Source of the DNA: Wyeomyia smithii
Taxonomy: Eukaryota; Arthropoda; Insecta; Diptera; Culicidae
DNA length: 64,000 bases
Direction of reading: 5' to 3'
Assembly (NCBI RefSeq): GCF_029784165.1
Contig: NC_073696.1
Coordinates: 46,269,858 to 46,333,857 of the forward strand
The stretch's first letter is position 1, and every line of letters starts with the position of its first letter. The notes below the pieces were generated by a model, which searched no databases, was not told the DNA's origin, and was given only the letters and a program-made list of their open reading frames with translations. This document shows, piece by piece, positions 57,461 through 64,000 of this stretch. The position numbers and the translations under genes are program-made.

Positions 57461-58255
57461 TATTACCGATTGATGTTTTGGATACATTCATGTTTATTTA
57501 ATATCTAAGTAACTGCATGAGTTTTGCATTGAATTTATATCTAAACTGTCTAATACATCTTAAGTTAGGTAAGCTGCCAATAAACCCTATTACGAATCAT
57601 TGTTCTGGTATGCTGGCAACAGTGGTATAGGAATCGTAGATCTCAACGCTCCAAAATTGTATTGAATGTATGTGGGTTAACTGTATAGAAGAAAAATCTG
57701 AAAACTTGGGCAGCCATTATTGTAATTTCGATAGTCGCCACGTAAGCTCGTGTTACTAAAAGTTTGGAAACCTCGTGTTCGTCTTTTCGTCGTCATGTGT
57801 CCAATCTGTGAGCTCAAAAGTGCGTCCTCTCACCGATTCGTTGCTCTTACGCTTGGTTATGAGAAAACTTTTCTAAAGACTTTATGCACTTGGCCAGGGA
57901 CACCATAATTCACAGAAATGGGTAAAAAGCTCTGGAGCAGTTTAACGAAAAATGTCTCAGTTTTAATAATTTTTTAAATTGTCATTTTTGATTTGGTTGA
58001 AACTTACTTACTTTTTTGAAGTAGAATTCTTCTCTCAGGAAGTTCGGCTACATAGGGATGTAAAATGAAAATCTAAAACCGAAAAAAGTTAAATATATGT
58101 TCAATTTCAAATGCTAATAAATCGGTTAGTATTCGATGGATTTCCTTCGTTCTTGCAGCAATAAATTGGAAAATCTTCTAAGATTCTTCCCAAATGCAGA
58201 TAATAGTAATTTTATTATTCAAACTATTGTACTATTGAAAATAGTCAAGCCTTGT
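57461..58255. other. AT-rich noncoding stretch
   Basis: Nothing recognised. It could hold the decayed N-terminal part of the Transib-like gene, but I see no motif. Confidence 0.4.
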
Positions 58256-58259
58256 TAAA

Positions 58260-58870
58260 ACGAAAAATTCGGCCTTTGATTGGTCGTTATATAATTGCTT
58301 CCCATGCACGATAGACAGAATCATAGACCTTGCCATTTGAAATGTGCAATTTGGCCTATATAAGAGCCTGTTTCACTCGAAGCTGCTCATTATAATTCTA
58401 GAATGCAACAGGAGCAATCCTCCCTAAGCAGCAGCAGTGGATACAGCAGCAGTAGCAGTGCAGTGGATAACGGCCACAGCTGTAGTATGGCAACGGATAG
58501 CGGAGCGCGTCTCAGCATCGATAGCAGGACCAGGTGATGCAGGGCAGCGGATACTAATGGCAACGGAAGCGTTCACTACTGTGGCAACGGGGATAGCGCA
58601 GCGGTTGACGTTGGTCTCAGCATCTATATAAGCAGGGCCAGCTGATGCAGTGTGGCATTTGAGTGAAATGCTGTCTCCGAGCGGTAGCATGCACACAAGC
58701 AAATGCATCCAATGAAAAGAACGTTCTGGAAAACTTTTCAGTGTTTATTTCCCCCATGAAATACTTTATTCGCACTGCCAGTGATAACGCAAAGATTTGA
58801 TCGGCATCTTATCAAACATTGAATTAAACAACAAATTATCCTTTTCAGGATGAAATAAAGACCTAATTGA
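58260..58870 (+). ncRNA. TATA-box transcription unit, copy 1 (ncRNA or very short protein)
   Basis: Promoter-like order: inverted CCAAT ('tgattggtcg', 58277), TATATAAGAG (58357-58366) and 'tttcactcgaag'. The presumed transcript holds two internal repeats of about 113 bp, each with 'ctcagcatc(g/t)at...' then 'ccagctgatgcag'. It ends near AATAAA (58854-58859). A 44-codon frame at 58403-58537 reads MQQEQSSLSSSSGYSSSSSA and on, Ser-rich. The tandem copy at 58990-59670 keeps the frame downstream but not this ATG, so coding is doubtful. I do not recognise the gene. Confidence 0.45.
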
Positions 58871-58989
58871 AGAGTTAATATTTTCTCTTAAATCAATTTA
58901 CACTTTCAAGAAATTTGGAACAGATATATACTTGGCTTCATCTCCGTGTCTCGGAACGTACTGAATTATCTTTTCCTTCAGTCATGAGC

Positions 58990-59670
58990 ACAATATTTGA
59001 CTGATCTGATTAGTCGTTAATATGATCGCTTCCCAAGCACGGTCGACAGAATCATAGACCTTGCCATTTAAAATTTGCTATTTGTCTGTATAAGAGTGAG
59101 GATGGGAATTATCGACTGAAATGGCTATCGATAGTTATCGATGATTTCCTACTACTATCGATAGCTTTTTCATCCCTATATAAGAGCCTGTTTCAGTCGA
59201 AGCCGCTTATAATAGTTCTAGACAGCGACAACAGCAGTGGATACCAGGCGGATAGCGGCCACAGCTGTGGCATAGCAATGGATAGTGCACTAGTTGCAGC
59301 GGATCTCAGCATCGATAGCAGCTGGGCCAGCTGATGCAGGGACAGCGGATACCAGTAGCAGTGTAGAGCGGCCAAAACATTGGCATGGCTACGGATAGCG
59401 TAGCAGTTGCTGCGGGTTTAGCATCGATAGCAGCTGATGCAGTGAGGCACTTTAGTGAAATGCAGCCTCTGTGCGATAGCGGGCACTACTAAATGCATTC
59501 AATGAAAAGTTGACTAATGTTGACAACACATGAGCCGTCTAGTTTTGAGTGTTGAATCAGCTTCCACTGTTTATTTTATCACAAGGAATACTTTATACTC
59601 ACTGTCAGTGATAACGCCAAGATGTGATCGGTATCTTATCCGATATTGAACAAAACAGCAAATTAAAAAA
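58990..59670 (+). ncRNA. TATA-box transcription unit, copy 2, with insertion in the TATA box
   Basis: Collinear with copy 1: 'cttcccaagcacg(g/a)', 'cagaatcatagaccttgcca', TATATAAGAGCCTGTTTCAG, 'cggccacagctgt', two 'cagcatcgatagcag...gctgatgcag' repeats, then 'cagtgataacgccaagatgt' and 'atattgaacaaaacagcaaatt'. It differs by an 82 bp insertion at the TATA box, and 'tttcagtcg' here provides an initiator-like TCAGT. No ATG matches that of copy 1. Conservation of promoter, internal repeats and 3' region suggests both were functional units. Confidence 0.45.
59097..59178. mobile_element. 82 bp hAT-like MITE with 8 bp duplication of the TATA box
   Basis: TATAAGAG is duplicated exactly on both sides (59089-59096 and 59179-59186). 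Ends TGAGGATG and, reverse-complemented, TAGGGATG form a short imperfect inverted repeat. The interior has several ATCGATA palindromes. An 8 bp duplication fits the hAT superfamily. Copy 1 is the empty site. Confidence 0.85.
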
Positions 59671-60139
59671 TGACTGACACGCAAGCAGCCGGGTTTTCTT
59701 TCTTGTAGAAGTTTTCTACTTCATCCTTGCGGTCGTGGCTTTGCACACAACCCTCCTGTGATTTTTTTCTTGATTTCTCCATAATCAGACCGGTTTCATT
59801 GTCAAGGTAATCTTTTGTAGTTTTTATAAAAAAAATTGATTTTTCAAAAATGAGCTTTTTTAGATAAATAATTTTTATTTTTATTTTAACTTTTCCTGAC
59901 AGAAAAAGTATTTTTTTAGAATGTATTTTTTCGGAAAAAAATAAATTGTTATCTACAACTTTGCCGAAGACGTCATACCGATCAAACCAACCTTTATGGC
60001 TCTAGAAATATTTGAAATCTTCAATACCTTCCCAAAATAGCATTTTTCAATAGCTTCTCAAAAATGAGTCGTGTCCCAAAAATTTAAACTAAATGCACTA
60101 AACTAAAAGTATTAAATGGCATCTTTTGCCTACCATAAC
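59671..60139. other. Repeat-like noncoding DNA
   Basis: Contains 'tctacaactttgccgaagac' (59952), a phrase shared with several other repeats in the window. No gene. Confidence 0.5.
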
Positions 60140-60429
60140 TAACACGCTGAGAATCCTGAGTAAGAATTCCCAGGATACCTATAACTCGGTGACGGAATCG
60201 TGAGAGGAATCGGTCCTGCGATACCGTCAGAATCTGTACGAATCGCATTTGGAAAACCTTCTAATTGATTCCTCAAGAGTCCAAATGAATCGTGCGCGGA
60301 ATCATTTCTGCGATACGGACAGAATCTGTGTGAATCGCATATGGAATCTAAATGTAGGAATCCTTAGGTTTTTTTTGGACAGAATCGTGAGATGTATCGT
60401 TTTTGCGATACGGACAGAAATTTTTTTTG
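60140..60429. repeat. Degenerate 'tgcgatacggacagaatctg' repeat
   Basis: Three units with 'gcgataccgtcagaatctgt', 'gcgatacggacagaatctgt' and 'gcgatacggacagaaatttt' (near 60217, 60312 and 60398), each after 'gaatcgt'. The period is about 90 bp. Confidence 0.7.
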
Positions 60430-60620
60430 AATGAACGCGTATTTTTTAACGCAGATTTTTGGATTACGAATTGCGGTTTTCTAACTTGGATTTTAGAATT
60501 ACACAGTTTGATTTTACGCGCATTTTTGAATTACGGCGCTTTTTACGCGGAATTTCAAATTAACGAGTTTTTACGTGGATTTTTATGAGGTACGTTTTCC
60601 CCACGTAAAAACACCTAACT
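60430..60620. repeat. Diverged fragment of the GCGTAAA MITE family
   Basis: 'ggcgctttttacgcggaatt' and 'gagtttttacgtggattttt' resemble the interior of the MITE at 6279-6450. It ends near 'cccacgtaaaaacacctaac'. The left end is not clear. Confidence 0.5.
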
Positions 60621-61239
60621 GTATAATATAACACTTAGAAATACGTATCGTAATGTGTCTATCTCTTTGCCAGATGAAGTTAAAGAATGTAACCAACATC
60701 ATAACGAATATTAAACACAATGCAAAAGATAGAATGGTAACTTCCATTTTTAAATCAAATTGTGCTCCTGATTGAGGAAATACAGACCTCAACTTGATTA
60801 TCTTTTCCTCAAAGTGTTCTACTTGCCAATTTCATCCTGTAACTTGTTAATTCTGTTCTGGAAGTATACAAAACCTTTGTTTGGAAGTAATATTGACCAA
60901 ACTCTCGTGTAACTGATGATTAACGAGTGAAAAATTTTCATTAAAAATCCATTTCAGCCAAACTAGATTTCATCAATATTTTTATTTGGCTTTCTCTGAT
61001 CCGAATCTGAAATGATATGATTTAGAAAAACTAAAAATCAAACATATACCTATTTATCAACGGCGTAAACTCAACACTGCGCCTGACCATGAACCTTGCG
61101 TCCATCTAGCATCAAGCCGAAATTGGTTCAACTTCTAAGAATGCGAATTGAACTTCTCTGAATAGGCGAACAGAATTACAAATTTCAACAACTGACATTA
61201 GCATGGACAGACTATTTAACCTGACTGACGTCTCGGTTA
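60621..61239. other. AT-rich noncoding stretch
   Basis: Nothing recognised. Confidence 0.5.
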
Positions 61240-62470
61240 GAATACACTCGTATATCTGTTCGTAGCACCGGTAGGTTTTGCCTAGAATCCCTAGGATTCC
61301 TAACATTGGAATCGTGGGCGTCTGCGAGAAGGTATCCTCCAGGCAGCCCTGCCTATGGGACTAGAAGTCTTTAATGAGAATCGTGTAATGAGAATTCTTC
61401 GGATATGAAAACTCTTATTTTAACCGTTTTGAGCACGATGGGGTAGTCGTGCCCAAAAATTTAAATTCTTGTATCTTTTTCAATTTCCATCCGATGTCGA
61501 TAGTTAGCATCAGAAGATTCAGTGATTTATCTACTTTCAAATTAGAGTCAGTTTTACATTCGCAGAAATCCGGTTTTCCCGAAACTGAGGAATTACATTA
61601 TTATTTGGAAAGAATCTAATAACTATTGGTCCAAAGTTCAATTACTTTCACAGGTTATTTTTATGATTTGCTATGCCCTCAAAGTGTACCTTTCGGGTTC
61701 GATTTCACTGGGGCTTCTAGTGGTCATAAAAACAATTGAGTAAAACAAGGTCGAATCCCATCCAAAATTGATATTTTCGAAGCCTGGATGACATCCAGAG
61801 ACTGTCTCCTAACATCAATTTTATTTTGAAGATGGCGACTTCCGGTTTTTGTAAAACAAATTAATGCCGAATACCACTTAATATGGGTACTTCCGAAATC
61901 AAAATGATGCCTAGAAATATCTAGAAAACGACCTTGAAAACACTTCGAAAGGCTTGAAATAACAAAAACAATTCTTAATTCTGGTTGTAAAAAGCTAACA
62001 ATGGAAATGATGTTTCAAAACCTGATCGAAATTCAGCCAAAACGGGTTCAAAAACGCTTCTTAGGTACAGAGAGAAAAAGAGAAGAACATAAAAATTCGT
62101 CTGAATACATGTAAAAAATCGTCTGAAAAAACTACAGACCCTGATTTCATTCACCCTCGTTTGAAAGTAAATCATTTTCTTAATCTTTCGGCGTTAAAAC
62201 TATCAAAATCGGATGGAAATTGCAAAAGATACAAGAATTCAAATTTTTGAGTCCCGGTTACCTCATCGTGCTCAAAACGGTTAAAGTGAGAGTTTTCGTA
62301 TCCAAAGAATTCTCATTACACGATTCTCATTCAAGAATCTTAGTCCCATAGACAAGGCATTTCTGAGGATTCTTTTATCAGGATTCGTTTACACGGACGC
62401 CCACGATTCCAATGTGAGGAATCCTAAGGAATCTATGCGAAACCTGTGTGTTCGTGCGGTTGACGTCCCG
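61240..62470. mobile_element. Foldback-type inverted repeat, arms about 350 bp
   Basis: The left arm (about 61265-61600) matches the reverse complement of 62120-62440. Examples are 'ggaatcgtgggcgtctgcga' against 'ggaatcgtgggcgtccgtgt' and 'ttttgagcacgatggggtag' against 'ttttgagcacgatgaggtaa'. Between the arms lies one unit of the dispersed 'gatggcgacttccggttttt' repeat (61785-61930). A third, direct copy of the arm end follows at 62500-62665. No coding sequence. Confidence 0.8.
61785..61930. repeat. Unit of the dispersed 'cttccggtttctgaaaa' repeat
   Basis: 'gatgacatccagagactgtc', 'gatggcgacttccggttttt' and 'aatatgggtacttccgaaat' in order. Same family as 400-485 and 31458-31670. Confidence 0.6.
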
Positions 62471-62499
62471 GGTAGAATTTATTCATATATATCCGGTCG

Positions 62500-62665
62500 A
62501 ACACATACGATTCGCATGGATTCCCTAGGATTCCTCACATCGGAATCGTGGGCGTCTTCTTTATGGTATCCTGGAAAAAGAATCCTCAGGAATCCCTTGT
62601 ATATGGGATTAGGACTTGTGAATAAGAATCGTGTTATGAGAAGTCTTTGGATTCAAATGTCACAG
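62500..62665. repeat. Third copy of the foldback arm, direct orientation
   Basis: 'gattccctaggattcctcac', then 'ggaatcgtgggcgtcttctt' and 'gaatcgtgttatgagaagtc', collinear with 61285-61420. Confidence 0.8.
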
Positions 62666-64000
62666 AATAAATCAAATGAAAGCTCTTGAATTGCACTACA
62701 AAACGTATTATTTTGTTTAAGTCCTAGATCTGTTGGCAAGAGAAAAACTGCTGTGAAAATTACCTTCTTTTTTAGAAAAATGCAATCATGTATTCTCGAT
62801 AGCAACTTCCAATAACCCTTATTTTGTTCGCTTTATAGAGTAGAATAAATATGCCAATATTCATGAAAATCGATTCGGTTTACACAAAGTTATAACGATT
62901 TTACGTTTTTAGCAGTTTTCGGACATCAAGTTCTGACGTACTTTTTCACCCCACTTACCCCTTTTCAAAAAATCTTACATTATGCAAAACATTGTTCTAT
63001 TATAAAGATAAACAAACCCTGGAATATTCAGTCCAATCGGAGAACCTCAAAACAAGATCTGGTTGCGGTCTTCGCGAACTGGCTCTTGAATCAAAAAGAA
63101 ATACGAATTGCAATGTCTAAAAAAAAAACATAGTATAAAGAGTACAACAGAGTATGGGAAATCTCCTTGAACATGTAAATACGCAATAGAATATATGAGC
63201 CATGGACATAATGAAACATACCGGATATAGTATATCTTTGTCGTTTTCTCGTAGAAGTTATATGATTTTTCTTCGATAAAGTTCAATATCAATGCTACTT
63301 ATTGCCTGCTTGTTCGGCACAGATATCTTCGAAATAATTACTACACTTTTCTCATCCCAAACCGCTACATCTTCTGGTCTAGATGCTCCATTCCGAGACA
63401 TGACTTCCTGCTGATAAGACATAGACATCCCAGCTAACTGGTATTATTGGTAGTCTAAAAATAACTTGTTCTTTAAAGTATTTCGGAGGCTTTTTGTTTG
63501 GCTGAAAATTCTTCTTTTACGAGGCTTGTTCACCACCTTAAAGCGAAATACTGACTGGAACAGTTTAGAGTAGCATGGATAACATTTCTCCAAATATAAA
63601 TTAGACTTTTACTTTGTAAGGAAAGCCGGTTTATCAGTCACAGATAACAGCTGAATTTATTACCTCTAAAACTGTTACATAATGGCAGCTCTGGAAAAAG
63701 GTCTTCAGATATAGCTCCGATGAGATTTTTGTAAACAGACCCCTTTTCCAAGCTTGCGACGAATAAAAAAACTTTTCAGATATAGTGGAATGTTGCTGTA
63801 GACCAATTCGAAAAGATTAACAGTAACATAAAATAGGTCGCGTTATATATCTATCTAAATTATTCGTTCATAGGCAGAAGAGCGCTGCAAAATCATAAAT
63901 CATGAACTAGCCTGAAGCAAGGGTCATAATTAAACAAAGAAAACCTACATCTTTCATTGTAAGCAAATAAATATTTTTCACAGAGACATATTTTGAGTAA
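62666..64000. other. AT-rich noncoding stretch to the window end
   Basis: No gene or clear repeat. Frames are short and unsupported. Confidence 0.5.

Noticed and set aside
58424..58708. 94-codon minus frame (Ala/Thr-rich)
   Set aside because: It is the reverse of the CAG/GATAGC-rich repeats of unit 1; promoter, poly-A signal and tandem homology all point to the plus strand.
58260..59670. Histone or snRNA gene cluster
   Set aside because: The TATA box and tandem layout suggested it, but no histone motif, 3' stem-loop or snRNA consensus is present.

Overview
The window looks like a repeat-dense piece of a dipteran genome, most likely a mosquito (Culicidae). This rests on the one clear gene, an insect-type sugar transporter with a 52 bp GT-AG intron. 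It also rests on two decayed IS630-Tc1-mariner transposases with DD37E spacing (the ITmD37E type described from mosquitoes), Jockey-like and other non-LTR retrotransposons, and many TA-flanked non-autonomous elements. I cannot name the species. No bacterial operon, CRISPR array or rRNA was seen, and I recognised no tRNA gene.

Layout. 1-4.7 kb: AT-rich intergenic DNA with a GC-richer stretch. 4.8-6.9 kb: a Tc1-like element holding a second inverted-repeat element, which in turn holds a decayed LTR-retrotransposon gag and a small MITE. 7.8-10.4 kb: a 2.65 kb TA-flanked element interrupted by a 0.93 kb TA-flanked element; a partial second copy at 13.1-13.6 kb lacks the insertion. 10.7-11.2 kb: a Jockey 3' end with an intact 13 bp target-site duplication. 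15.2-16.9 kb: a 9 bp-period minisatellite split by a DD37E transposon. 17.16-18.58 kb: the transporter gene, the only confident host gene. 20.1-25.7 kb: opposed non-LTR fragments, a second DD37E element inside an unrecognised pseudogene, and a MITE inside a non-LTR endonuclease. 26.0-27.0 kb: another TA-flanked element. 32.1-36.8 kb: a non-LTR reverse transcriptase, then a foldback element interrupted by a 2.76 kb TA-flanked element carrying a Cys-rich reading frame and TCATGA-rich arrays.

40.5-42.2 kb: two diverged copies of an unrecognised coding remnant. 43.9-44.2 kb: a GT microsatellite. 45.5-46.0 kb, 47.3-47.7 kb and 53.15-53.55 kb: exon-like signals of uncertain meaning. 49.3-50.2 kb: a non-LTR fragment. 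53.9-56.4 kb: a Jockey copy with a foldback in its ORF1. 56.9-57.5 kb: a spliced transposase C-terminus that I read as Transib-like (the RAG1-related superfamily). 58.3-59.7 kb: two tandem TATA-box units, one with an 82 bp hAT-like insertion that duplicated its TATA box. 61.2-62.7 kb: another foldback plus a third arm copy.

Best candidates for something undescribed are the duplicated TATA-box unit at 58.3-59.7 kb and the Cys-rich 2.76 kb element at 33.2-35.9 kb. Family assignments come from reading motifs by eye; none was checked by database search.
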